This document shows, one piece after another, positions 36,201 through 44,177 of a stretch of DNA of 64,000 nucleotides. The DNA is from Hyphomicrobium_A sp963722495 (GTDB lineage Bacteria; Pseudomonadota; Alphaproteobacteria; Rhizobiales; Hyphomicrobiaceae), in assembly GCA_963722495.1 (NCBI GenBank), contig CAVRND010000003.1, forward strand, positions 62,001 through 126,000. Direction: 5' to 3'. Under the pieces are notes generated by a model. It worked only from the letters and a program-made list of their open reading frames with translations, was not told where the DNA came from and ran no database searches. Numbering within the stretch: position 1 is the first letter of the stretch; the number at the start of each line of letters is the position of its first letter. The position numbers and the translations under genes are program-made.

Positions 36201-37514
36201 TCTGCTCGAGTCATCGGAGCCACCGGCTCCTTCGACGGCGCAATGACGTGATAGAGCAGCAGCGCGACGAAGGTCGCCGTGGCAATGCCTCCGAAAACGA
36301 TGCCGTCGTAGCGTACCGTGAGGTCACCCGCGCCGATCACCATGGCGACACCGGCTACAAGCAAGTTGCGCGGCTGCCCGAAGTCGACCTTCTCGACCTG
36401 CCAGATGCGGCCGGCGTTCGCGGTGATGAGCCCGAAGAGAATGAACGACAATCCGCCGAGTATCGGCGTTGGAATGGTGTGCACCGCTTCACCGAACTTC
36501 GGGGAAAGCCCTAGGCAAATAGCGAGAATGGCGGCGATGACGAGCGTGAACGAGGAGAAGTTCCTCGTGATGCTCATCACTCCGATGTTTTCCGCGTAGG
36601 TGGTGACGCCTGTTCCGCCGAACGAGCCGGACACCATTGTCGCGATACCGTCTCCCATGAAGGCGCGGCCAAGCCAGGGATCGAGATTGCGTCCGGTCAT
36701 TGCCGCGACGGCGCGCACGTGGGCAAGATTTTCTGCAACGAGGACGATGGCCACGGGAGCGATCAGCGTGATCGCTCTGGCTTCGAACACCGGCAAAGTA
36801 AGGCTCGGAAGTCCAAACAAGGCAGCGTTGTGGAGGGCGGAGAAGTCGATCGGCGGGCCCATGCGACAGGACATTGCAGGCAATGTAGTAGGCGAAGTAG
36901 GACAACCCGCCGCCGATCAAGATGGGAAAGAGCCTGAAGCGGGTCGGCAAAAGCACGGCGGCCAGCACGACCAGCGCAACAGTGGCAAGGCCGAATGCCG
37001 TGTCGAACAGGCTACCGCTGACCTGCTTGACAGCGACGGGCGCCAAATTGAGCCCGATGATCGCGACAACGGCCCCCGTCACCACGGGCGGCATAAACTT
37101 CTCAAGCCACCTATGTCCGGCGAGCGCAACGACCAGGCCAATCAGAAAGTACAGCGCGCCGGCGATGACGATGCCACCGAGCGCGACGGCGATGTTGGGA
37201 TTTGGTCCGGATCCCGAGTAGGCGGTGGCAGCGATGACGGCCGCGATGAAAGAGAAGCTGGATCCCAGGTAGCTGGGAATTCGGCCACGGACGAGGGCGT
37301 AGAAAATAAGCGTCGCAATGCCGGAGAAGAAGATCGCGGTATTGGCATTGAAGCCCATGAGTATGGGCCCCAATACGGTGGCTCCGAACATGGCGACGAC
37401 GTGCTGGATCGCGGCCAAGATGTTCGGGACGGGCGGAAGCGACTCTTCCGGATAGATGATGCCGCGCTCGCGCGCCTTCGGCGGCAGCTGTTCGGTTGCT
37501 TGCAACTGACCCAT
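36197..37514 (-). CDS. Uracil/xanthine permease family (NCS2) transporter
   Basis: Nucleobase:cation symporter of the NCS2/UraA/RutG group, about 440 aa with 12-14 membrane segments. Visible landmarks are PNILAAIQHVVAMFGATVLGP, IFFSGIATLIFYALVRGRIP, SYLGSSFSFI, the QH and Glu-rich helix ALGGIVIAGALYFLIGLVV, then AENLAHVRAVAAMTGR, GDGIATMVSGSFGG and the family end LSPKFGEAVHTIPTPILGGL. A frame change near 36862 (HGPADRL to CRMGPPIDF) is bridged. It is the first gene of a three-gene operon and starts after a TACAAC-type palindrome. The substrate is inferred to be uracil, thymine or a purine. Confidence 0.92.
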
Positions 37515-37544
37515 CGTCACCCCCGTGCAGGCAGTGCGTTTAAC

Positions 37545-37559
37545 ACAACTGTAGGTTGT
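37545..37559 (-). promoter_or_regulatory. Palindrome upstream of the permease operon
   Basis: ACAAC-TGTAG-GTTGT is a perfect five-base inverted repeat with five-base spacer, in an AT-rich stretch (CAACCTACAGTTGTGTTAAA on the coding strand) 31 bases before the permease start at 37514. It is the best operator or -10 region candidate for this operon. The regulator is unknown. Confidence 0.4.
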
Positions 37560-37644
37560 AGAAAAGACGCAATGCGGTGGTTGGCTCGATTGGCCTGGCA
37601 GAAGGGGCGCCGGAACTGGCGTGATGGGACGCCGTTGTGGCCGC

Positions 37645-37911
37645 ATGCCTTATCTCGAGACCCTCATCGGTGCGGCGGCGGCGATCTGCACCACCGTCTC
37701 CTACATTCCACAGCTCAAGAAGGCCTGGGCGAGTGGCGAGACAGGCGACCTATCGCTCAAGATGCTGCTGTTGCTCGGTGCCGGCCTAGCTCTCTGGATG
37801 GCGTACGGTGTCATGCGTGCCGACACCGTGATCATGGCCGCCAACGGGATCAGCCTGACGCTCCTGAGCGTGATCCTGTACCTTAAGCTTCGCAATGAGC
37901 ACGACAGCTAG
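37645..37911 (+). CDS. PQ-loop / SemiSWEET family membrane protein
   Basis: An 88-residue three-helix membrane protein of the MtN3/SemiSWEET class, which forms a dimeric sugar (or related small-molecule) transporter. The motif SYIPQL (PQ-loop) sits in the first helix (IGAAAAICTTVSYIPQLKKAW). The second helix is MLLLLGAGLALWMAYGV and the third IMAANGISLTLLSVILYL. The start at 37645 is used, not 37621, which adds an Arg-rich leader. It overlaps the following hydrolase gene by 17 bases. Substrate unknown. Confidence 0.87.
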   Translation: MPYLETLIGAAAAICTTVSYIPQLKKAWASGETGDLSLKMLLLLGAGLALWMAYGVMRADTVIMAANGISLTLLSVILYLKLRNEHDS

Positions 37912-38826
37912 CCCGATGGCTTCCCGCCCGCATCCCGATGGCTTGATTGACGGCTTCGAGCGTCGCCGATTGCTCGGCGATGGCGTCGAAATCGATGCGC
38001 TCGTTGGCGGAGGCGGGCCGCCGCTTTTGCTGCTGCACGGTTATCCGCAAACGCGCGTCACGTGGAAGGCCGTCGCTCCGGCGCTGGCACAGAAGTTCAC
38101 GGTGGTGGTGCCGGACCTGCGCGGCTACGGGCGATCCGATAAGCCCGAGGGTGACGCCGCGCACGCCCTCTATTCCAAGCGCGCCATGGCGTTGGACCAG
38201 ATCGCCACGATGCGCGCGCTGGGGTTCGATCGGTTCGCCATCGCCGGGCATGATCGTGGTGCGCGCGCTGGCTATCGGCTGGCGCTGGATTGGCCCGAGG
38301 TCGTGAGCGCGCTGGCCGTGCTCGATATCCTGCCTACGGCCGAGGTGTGGGCCGGCGCCGGCGCCGAAAGCGCGATGAAGATGTATCACTGGTACTTCCT
38401 GGCCCAGCCTAGGCCGCTGCCCGAGACGCTGATCGGCGCTGATCCGGCTTTCTTCCTGCGCTACACGCTGGAGAGTTGGGCGGGCCGCGGTTTTCAGTTC
38501 GACGCGGCGAGCATGTCCGACTACCTCGCCTGCTTTTGCGATCCGGCGGCCATCCACGCCAGCTGCGAGGACTATCGCGCCGGCTGGTCGGTCGATCGGG
38601 CGCACGACGAAGCCGACCGTGGCAAGAAGCTGATCAAGGCGCCGCTGCTGGTCGTGTGGTCGGAGGGTATAGCGTGGCCAAGGCGCAGCCCTTGAAAAGG
38701 TGGGGCGAGTGGGCGGAGCGCATCGAGGGCCATTCCGTCCCCGGCGGGCACTTCGTGTGCGAGGAGCAGCCGGAGAAGGTGCGGGATTCGCTGCTACGGT
38801 TCTTCGTCAAGCACGCCGGTGCCTGA
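37895..38826 (+). CDS. Haloacetate-dehalogenase-like alpha/beta hydrolase
   Basis: About 310 aa, fluoroacetate/haloacetate dehalogenase or epoxide hydrolase type. The oxyanion loop is LLLLHGYPQTRVTWK and the strand VPDLRGYGRSDKP precedes the nucleophile elbow HDRGARAGYRLALDWPE. There Asp plus Arg-Arg match the carboxylate-binding set of fluoroacetate dehalogenases. MKMYHWYFLAQPRPLPE (His-Trp-Tyr halide pocket) and FFLRYTLESW also agree. The catalytic His is in VPGGHFVCEEQPE. A frame change near 38672 separates WSEGIAWPRRSP from the continuation GYSVAKAQPLKRWGEW. Whether it dechlorinates, defluorinates or hydrolyses epoxides cannot be told from sequence. An alternative start is ATG 37916, after the PQ-loop stop. 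Confidence 0.86.
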
Positions 38827-38844
38827 GCACCTCATCTCATCCGG

Positions 38845-38925
38845 ACGCTGAAATGGAGCGGCGTCGAACACGACCTGCATGTTTATGTCGGCGCGAAGCA
38901 TGCGTTCTCGGGCAGGGCGGCCGCG
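38845..38925 (+). pseudogene. Possible dienelactone-hydrolase C-terminal remnant
   Basis: A stretch reading LKWSGVEHDLHVYVGAKHAF resembles the catalytic-His end of dienelactone hydrolases (typically G-V-x-H-x-x-H-x-Y-x-G-A-x-H-A-F). No N-terminal part of such an enzyme is found nearby and the frame runs into unrelated sequence. It is at best a 5'-deleted fragment wedged between two genes. Confidence 0.28.
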
Positions 38926-39000
38926 GTGTTCCTGCACAGCTGTGCGGCAAGATACTCGAGGTCGACGTCCTGGCAGAACCTGGCGCGGAGGGCGCAGCCT

Positions 39001-39590
39001 TCAGGCGCCGCAGAGACGCGCGGACATGGCCAAGGCCGGCCTGTCGATGACCTCGACCCGATTGCGTCCGTTCTCCTCGGCCGAATAGAGGGCGGCATCG
39101 GCATTTTGCAGCATAGCGGCCTCGGAACCGGCGATCGGCAGCTCGCAGGCAAGACCGATGCTGACTGTGACGACGCCGTAGCTGTTGCGGCAGCGGGGGA
39201 TATGTCAGCTCCTCGCCAGCAGCGCGCAAGTTCTCGGCAAAATGATGCCCGCCGTCTGCCGAGATGCCCGGCAGGATAACCGCGAACGCTTCCCCGCCGT
39301 AGCGCGCGGCGACGTCGCCGCGCCGTCGGGCCATATCGCGGAGCAGGTGGCTCAGCCGCTTCAGGCATTCATCGCCCTCCTGGAGGCCGTCGTGTCGTTG
39401 TAGCTCTTGAAACGATCCACGTCGACAAGGAGCAGCGCCAGCGGCAGTCCGTCGCGCGCGCAACGCGCCAGCTCGCGTGTCGACGCTTCGTCGAACGAGC
39501 GGTGCCGATCACGATGTGGTTGCATTCGCAGATGGCAGTTCGGTAAACCGTGGCGGCGACATCAGTCAGCGGCCGACGGGAGAAGCGCAT
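39001..39590 (-). pseudogene. GGDEF diguanylate cyclase fragment
   Basis: Minus-strand remnants of a GGDEF domain in several frames. LALLLVDVDRFKSYND (catalytic metal-site region) is followed by LQEGDECLKRLSHLLRDM, RYGGEAFAVILPGI (GGEAF instead of GGDEF, a permitted variant), then SIGLACELPI and MLQNADAALYSAEENGRNRV. The end MSARLCGA reaches the stop at 39001. The expected DxLTGLxNRR start is missing (reads TARSFDEASTRELAR), and no sensor domain is seen before it. This could be a true truncated pseudogene or a gene damaged by sequence error; the first is favoured because upstream domains are lacking. Confidence 0.62.
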
Positions 39591-40236
39591 GGGCAAGCTT
39601 CGCGTCCACAATTTTTCTGTGTCCATCGATGGGTACGGCGCAGGGCCCAATCAGAGCGGAGCCAATCCCCTCGGCGTCGGCGGCGAGGCGCTGCACGGAT
39701 GGGCTGTTGCCACCCGGACCTTTCACCAGATGCTCGGGAAGGATGGCGGCTCGACGGGTGTCGACGACGGCTTCATGCAGCGCGGGTTCAACAACATCGG
39801 AGCGTGGATCCTGGGTCGCAACATGTTCGGACCGATCCGCGGGTCCTGGCCCGACGACAGCTGGAAGGGATGGTGGGGCGACAACCCGCCGTATCACGCG
39901 CCGGTCTTTGTGCTCACCAACCACCCCCGTGCCTCGATCGCCATGGATGGCGGCACGACGTTCCACTTCGTCACGGACGGGATCGACGCGGCCCTGCAGC
40001 GCGCGCGCGAGGCCGCGGGCGCCCAGGACGTTCGCCTCGGCGGCGGCGTCAGCACGATCCGCCAATATCTCAGCGCCGGGCTCATCGACGAGATGCATCT
40101 TGCGGTGGCGCCGGTTCTGCTCGGCACCGGGGAGCATCTCCTCGGCGGGCTGGATGTGATCAAGCTCGGCTATCGGGTGTCCGAGCACGTCCCGGCGCCC
40201 AATGTCACGCACGTCGTTATGGAGAAGGTCGCCTGA
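39589..40236 (+). CDS. RibD C-terminal-like (DHFR-fold) reductase
   Basis: A 215-residue stand-alone protein of the bacterial RibD-C / dihydrofolate-reductase-like family; such proteins bind NADPH but their substrates are mostly unknown. It begins LRVHNFSVSIDGYGAGPNQS, carries IGAWILGRNMFGPIRG, APVFVLTNHPR and the nucleotide-binding DVRLGGGVSTIRQYLSAGL, and ends HLLGGLDVIKLGY. The start at 39589 follows GGGAGAA, rejecting the longer leader at 39550. It is followed by a GST 17 bases later, so the two may form an operon. Confidence 0.9.
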   Translation: MGKLRVHNFSVSIDGYGAGPNQSGANPLGVGGEALHGWAVATRTFHQMLGKDGGSTGVDDGFMQRGFNNIGAWILGRNMFGPIRGSWPDDSWKGWWGDNPPYHAPVFVLTNHPRASIAMDGGTTFHFVTDGIDAALQRAREAAGAQDVRLGGGVSTIRQYLSAGLIDEMHLAVAPVLLGTGEHLLGGLDVIKLGYRVSEHVPAPNVTHVVMEKVA

Positions 40237-40253
40237 TCGGGCGAGAGGATGTC

Positions 40254-40913
40254 ATGACGCTGCAACTCTTCGCGCACCCGTTCTCGTCGTACTGCCAGAA
40301 GGTGCTCATCGCCCTCTACGAGAACGACACGCCCTTCACGTTCCGCATGCTGGCGCCGGGAGAAGACGAGAACGGCGCCGAATTCGCCAGGCTCTCGCCG
40401 ATGCAGCGCATGCCCCTGCTCGTCGACAAGGGCCGCAGCGTGTTCGAGAGCAGCGTCGTAATCGAGTATCTGGAACTTTATCATCCCGGTCCGGTGCGGC
40501 TCATCCCGCTGGACGGCGACGCTGCGCTCGAGGTTCGCAAGATGGACCGCGTGTTCGACAACTACATCATGACGCCGATGCAGACGATCGTGTTCGATTT
40601 CATCCGCGCCCCGGAGCTGCGCGATGCGCACGGCGTCGCGCGGGCGCGCGCTATGCTCGACACGGCCTATGCCTGGCTCGATGGCTTGATGGCGGCGCGC
40701 AAATGGGCGGCGGGCGACATCTTCAGTCTTGCGGACTGCGCCGCGGCGCCGTCGCTGTTCTACGCCGACTGGGTGCATCCGATCCCCGAGCACCTTACCC
40801 ATTTGCGCGCCTATCGCGCGCGGCTGCTGGCGCGGCCGTCGTTCGCGCGCGCGGTCGATGAAGGCAGGCCCTATCGTTCGTATTTCCCGCCCGGAGCGCC
40901 GGACCGCGATTGA
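40254..40913 (+). CDS. Glutathione S-transferase family protein
   Basis: A 219-residue GST, conjugating or reducing electrophiles with glutathione. The thioredoxin-like N-domain starts MTLQLFAHPFSSYCQKVLI (Ser-Ser-x-Cys near position 12-14). Other features are the cis-Pro region MQRMPLLVDKG, the SNAIL-type FESSVVIEYLE and an all-helical C-domain (FDFIRAPELRDAHGVAR, WAAGDIFSLADCAAAP). Close neighbours are hydrolases and a LysR regulator, consistent with xenobiotic handling. The frame is intact. Confidence 0.94.
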   Translation: MTLQLFAHPFSSYCQKVLIALYENDTPFTFRMLAPGEDENGAEFARLSPMQRMPLLVDKGRSVFESSVVIEYLELYHPGPVRLIPLDGDAALEVRKMDRVFDNYIMTPMQTIVFDFIRAPELRDAHGVARARAMLDTAYAWLDGLMAARKWAAGDIFSLADCAAAPSLFYADWVHPIPEHLTHLRAYRARLLARPSFARAVDEGRPYRSYFPPGAPDRD

Positions 40914-40933
40914 GGAAGCGCAACCGTTGAACA

Positions 40934-41837
40934 CTAGGTGTGTCCCGTGATGCGCGCTTTCAAACGAGGCGCCACCCAATCGATGAACGCGCGCAGCTTG
41001 GCCGGCGCGGGGCCTTGTCCTGAATGGACGAGATGGATCGGCCATGCCGGAGGCTCGAACTCCTCCAGAACGAATTCGAGCTTTCCCGCGCGTCTTGCAC
41101 TGTCGACCATGTAGGACAGCACGCGCGTTATGCCGGCGCCGGCGATGGCGGCATCGATGGCGGATTCGGCCGTCGTCGCCCAAAGCCGGCTGCGCACCGG
41201 TACCATTCTCTCGCCTTTGCCCGTCGTGAACTTCCAGGCGTTCGGCGTGGAAAGATTCTCCAGCGAGATGCAGTCGTGCGATTTGAGGTCCTCGGGTCTT
41301 TGCGGCTTCCCGCGCGCGGCAAGATAGGCGGGGCTGGCGCAGACGACGCGCCGCGTTGCGCCAACGCGCGTCGCTAGCAGGGTGCTGTCGGCCAGCTCGC
41401 CGATGCGCACGGCGACATCGATGCGATCCTCCAGACAGATTGAGCACGTGGTCGCTCTGCACGAGCCGAAGATCGATCTCCGGATAGGCTTTGAGAAATT
41501 CGAGCGCCACGGGCAGCAGATGGATGCGGCCGAAAACGATGGGTGCCGTGATCTTCAAAGAACCGCGCGGGGTCGCATATTCACCCATCGCCGTGCGCTC
41601 GGCCTCGTCGACCTGCTCGACGATGACCCGGCATGCTTCGACGTAGGACTTTCCAGCGTCGGTCAGCGTGATCTGCCGGGCGGAGCGGTTCAGCAGTCGC
41701 GTCTTCAGATGACGCTCGAGCTCGGAGATCTTGCGGCTGATGGTGGGGAGAGGCGTTTTCAGCTGGCGTGAGGCGGCCGAAAGGCTGCCGCCCTCGACCA
41801 CTGCCAGAAGCACCGCCATCGCATCCAGGCGATCCAT
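40934..41837 (-). CDS. LysR-family transcriptional regulator, frameshifted
   Basis: About 300 aa. An N-terminal winged HTH (MDRLDAMAVLLAVVEGGSLS, SRKISELERHLKTRLLNRSA) is followed by a periplasmic-binding-protein-like effector domain (LKITAPIVFGRIHLLPVALEF; then DAAIAGAGITRVLSYMVDSA). A frame change near 41435 separates them. LysR proteins usually activate a divergent operon in response to a pathway metabolite; here the divergent neighbour is the alpha/beta hydrolase starting at 41942, and a TTTC-N7-GGAA box lies between. The 5' end of the gene is supported by the HTH start. Confidence 0.93.
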
Positions 41838-41885
41838 GTGACGTTTCCAAAAAACGAAAGGGTAGTTCTAATTTCCTAGCAGTTA

Positions 41886-41900
41886 TTTCGCATTATGGAA
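41886..41900. promoter_or_regulatory. Candidate LysR box
   Basis: TTTC-N7-GGAA in the AT-rich 104-base gap between divergent lysR and hydrolase genes (T-N11-A geometry holds in the box). This is the expected place and shape for a LysR site, but it is one occurrence and the sequence is short. Confidence 0.38.
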
Positions 41901-41941
41901 TGGCTTAAATCCTTACGAGGCTCATTGGAGGAGTAGATGCC

Positions 41942-42865
41942 ATGACCACAGCCGCAACCAAGCAGCGTTCTTTCGCAGCCACCGGGGCGAATATCCCCAC
42001 CACGCACCACCGCACCGCCAACGTCGACGGCGTCAACATCTTCTATCGCGAGGCGGGCCACGCGACGCGCCCGTCGTGCTGCTGCTGCACGGCTTCCCGA
42101 CCTCCTCGCACATGTTCCGCAACCTCATTCCGGCGCTTGCCGACCGCTACCGCGTGATCGCGCCCGACTATCCGGGCTTCGGCCAAAGCGACATGCCGGA
42201 CCGGTCGAAGTTCAAGTACACGTTCGACCGCTTCGCGGAGTTGGTCGACGGCTCCTCGACAAGCTCGGCGTCAACAGCTACGCGATGTACGTGATGGACT
42301 ACGGCGCCCCGGTCGGCTGGCGCCTGGCGCTGAAGCATCCCGAGCGCGTCACCGGCCTCATCGTGCAGAACGGCAACGCCTACGAGGAGGGGCTGACCGA
42401 CTTCTGGGATCCGATCAAGGCCTACTGGGCGGACGGCTCGGACGCGCACCGCCAGGCGCTGAAGCGATCTCGTCACGCTGGCATCGACGAAGTTCCAGTA
42501 CACGGACGGCGTTGCCGACGTGAGCCGCATCTCGCCCGACAACTGGGTGCACGATCAGGCCCTGCTCGACCGCCCGGGCAACGCCGACATCCAGCTCGAT
42601 CTCTTCTACGACTACCGCACCAACCTGCCGCTCTATCCGAAGGTGCAGGACTATTTCCGCGAGCACCGGCCGCCGACCATCGTCGTCTGGGGCAAGAACG
42701 ACAAGATCTTCCCCGCCGACGGGAGCGCATCCCTACAAGCGCGACCTGCCCGAGGTGGAGTTCCACCTGCTCGACACCGGCCACTTCGCGCTCGAGGACA
42801 AGCTCGACGAGATGGTGCCGCTGATCCGCGATTTCCTCGCGCGCAACGTCGACAAGAGGCGGTAG
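41942..42865 (+). CDS. Alpha/beta hydrolase (dehalogenase/epoxide-hydrolase type), frameshifted
   Basis: About 305 aa. MTTAATKQRSFAATGANIPTT is followed by LLLHGFPTSSHMFRNLIPAL, VIAPDYPGFGQSDMP, the nucleophile elbow VMDYGAPVGWRLALKHPE and GNAYEEGLTDFWDPIKAYW. VVWGKNDKIFP carries the acid and LLDTGHFALEDK the catalytic His. The elbow DYGAP suits an epoxide hydrolase or haloalkane dehalogenase better than a Ser hydrolase. At least four frame changes (near 42062, 42250, 42467 and 42728) occur. The stop is at 42863. It is divergent from lysR and so is the likely LysR target. Confidence 0.88.
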
Positions 42866-42910
42866 CGAACCGTCCGCGAAACGCGACATCGCATTGGAAA
42901 GGGTTTGGCT

Positions 42911-43552
42911 GTGAACGAAGAGAATATCTTTTCGAGCGATGTTGCGTTCACCGGAACGGTGAAGTCCGTGCAGGCGCGCAAAGGCTCTCGTGCGGGCTAT
43001 GCAAGTCAGGAGCGGCGCGGCTCATGGCCGACCCGCATCACGCCCGATCTCGCCGCGTTCATCGAGAGCCAGATCAGCGTGTTCCTCGGCACGGCGAGCG
43101 CGGGCGGGCAGCCATACATCCAGCACCGCGGTGGGCCGCCCGGCTTTCTCAAGGTGATCGACGACAAGACGATTGGCTTTGCCGACTTCAGCGGCAACAA
43201 GCAGTACATCACGCTGGGAAATCTCGCAGACAACCCCAAGGCCGTGCTGTTTCTCATCGACTACCAGGCGCGCCAGCGCGTGAAGGTCTGGGGCGAGGCG
43301 CGCGTGGTCGAAGGCGACGCCGCGTTGATCGCCAAGCTGATGCCGGAGGGCTATCGCGCGCGGCCCGAGCAGGCGATCCTGTTCACGGTTTCGGCGTGGG
43401 ACGCCAACTGCCCGCAACACATCCCGCAGCGTTTCGAAGCCGCCGATGTGGCGGCGGCATTGGCTGATCGCGACGCACGTATCGCCGAGCTTGAAGCCGA
43501 GCTTGCGCGGCTGCGTGGTAGCGCTGTGCCATCCGAGGCTTCGGCGAGATAG
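42911..43552 (+). CDS. Pyridoxamine-5'-phosphate-oxidase-fold (FMN-binding) protein
   Basis: About 213 aa, of the split-barrel flavoprotein group seen in many stress and detoxification loci. Landmarks are RGSWPTRITPDLAAFIESQISVFLGTAS, PYIQHRGGPPGFLKVIDDKTI, IGFADFSGNKQYITLGNLADNP, IDYQARQRVKVWGEAR and CPQHIPQRF near the end. The C-terminal helix is charged (IAELEAELARLRG). GTG 42911 and TTG 42905 are competing starts; GTG is placed at a better distance from GGAAAGGG. It is 45 bases after the hydrolase, so probably in its operon. Confidence 0.87.
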   Translation: MNEENIFSSDVAFTGTVKSVQARKGSRAGYASQERRGSWPTRITPDLAAFIESQISVFLGTASAGGQPYIQHRGGPPGFLKVIDDKTIGFADFSGNKQYITLGNLADNPKAVLFLIDYQARQRVKVWGEARVVEGDAALIAKLMPEGYRARPEQAILFTVSAWDANCPQHIPQRFEAADVAAALADRDARIAELEAELARLRGSAVPSEASAR

Positions 43553-43701
43553 CACGCTCTCAATCGTCTCAAATTATTCGTCGAGCGCTAACAATCGCCG
43601 GGTGATAGATGCCGGCTGTCATCAAAAAATCATCCCCGGTGTGGAGTTTTCGTAGAGACGAGCTATATTCTTGCTAGCCAGCCCGTGCGAGGGAGCCAGC
43701 C

Positions 43702-44166
43702 ATGATCAATCTCACTGTGAACGGGGCAAAGGTTTCGGTCGCCGCCGATGACGACATGCCCTTGTTGTGGGTCATCCGCGATCTGCTCGGCATGACGGGC
43801 ACGAAGTTCGGTTGCGGTATCGGCCAGTGCGGCGCCTGCACCGTGCATGTCGACGGCGAGCCACGGCGCTCCTGCCTGACGCCGGTCTCCAATGTCGCCG
43901 GCAGTGCCATCACCACCATCGAAGGCATCGGTGCCACGCCGACGGGCAAGGCCGTGCAGGATGCCTGGCTCAATCTCGAAGTCGTGCAGTGCGGCTACTG
44001 CCAATCCGGCCAGATCATGACCGCCGCGGCGATCATCGGCATGATCCCCGAGCCGACGGACAAGGACATCGACGAGGGCATGTCGGGCAACATCTGCCGC
44101 TGCGGCACCTACGTGCGCATCCGTGAGGCGATCAAGCAGGCGGCCAAATCCGCCGCCGGCAAGTGA
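43702..44166 (+). CDS. iorA: [2Fe-2S] subunit of isoquinoline/aldehyde oxidoreductase
   Basis: Small electron-transfer subunit of a xanthine-dehydrogenase-family molybdenum enzyme (IorA/CoxS type). The product is 154 aa. The plant-type cluster ligands are in GCGIGQCGACTVHVDG and SCLTP (C-x4-C-x2-C...C). The second cluster is in QCGYCQSGQIM and ICRCGTYVRIREAI. The start after AGGGAG. It is 11 bases from the large-subunit gene. The substrate (isoquinoline, nicotinate, an aldehyde) is not decided by sequence. Confidence 0.94.
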   Translation: MINLTVNGAKVSVAADDDMPLLWVIRDLLGMTGTKFGCGIGQCGACTVHVDGEPRRSCLTPVSNVAGSAITTIEGIGATPTGKAVQDAWLNLEVVQCGYCQSGQIMTAAAIIGMIPEPTDKDIDEGMSGNICRCGTYVRIREAIKQAAKSAAGK

Positions 44167-44177
44167 GGGCGCGCGCC

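Noticed and set aside
33800..37514. Prophage, integrative element or genomic island with borders
   Set aside because: No integrase, transposase, tRNA junction or direct-repeat ends seen, only a composition difference.
36600..37886. 428-codon open frame opposite the permease
   Set aside because: Antisense shadow, low-complexity composition, no ribosome site; the minus strand shows NCS2 motifs.
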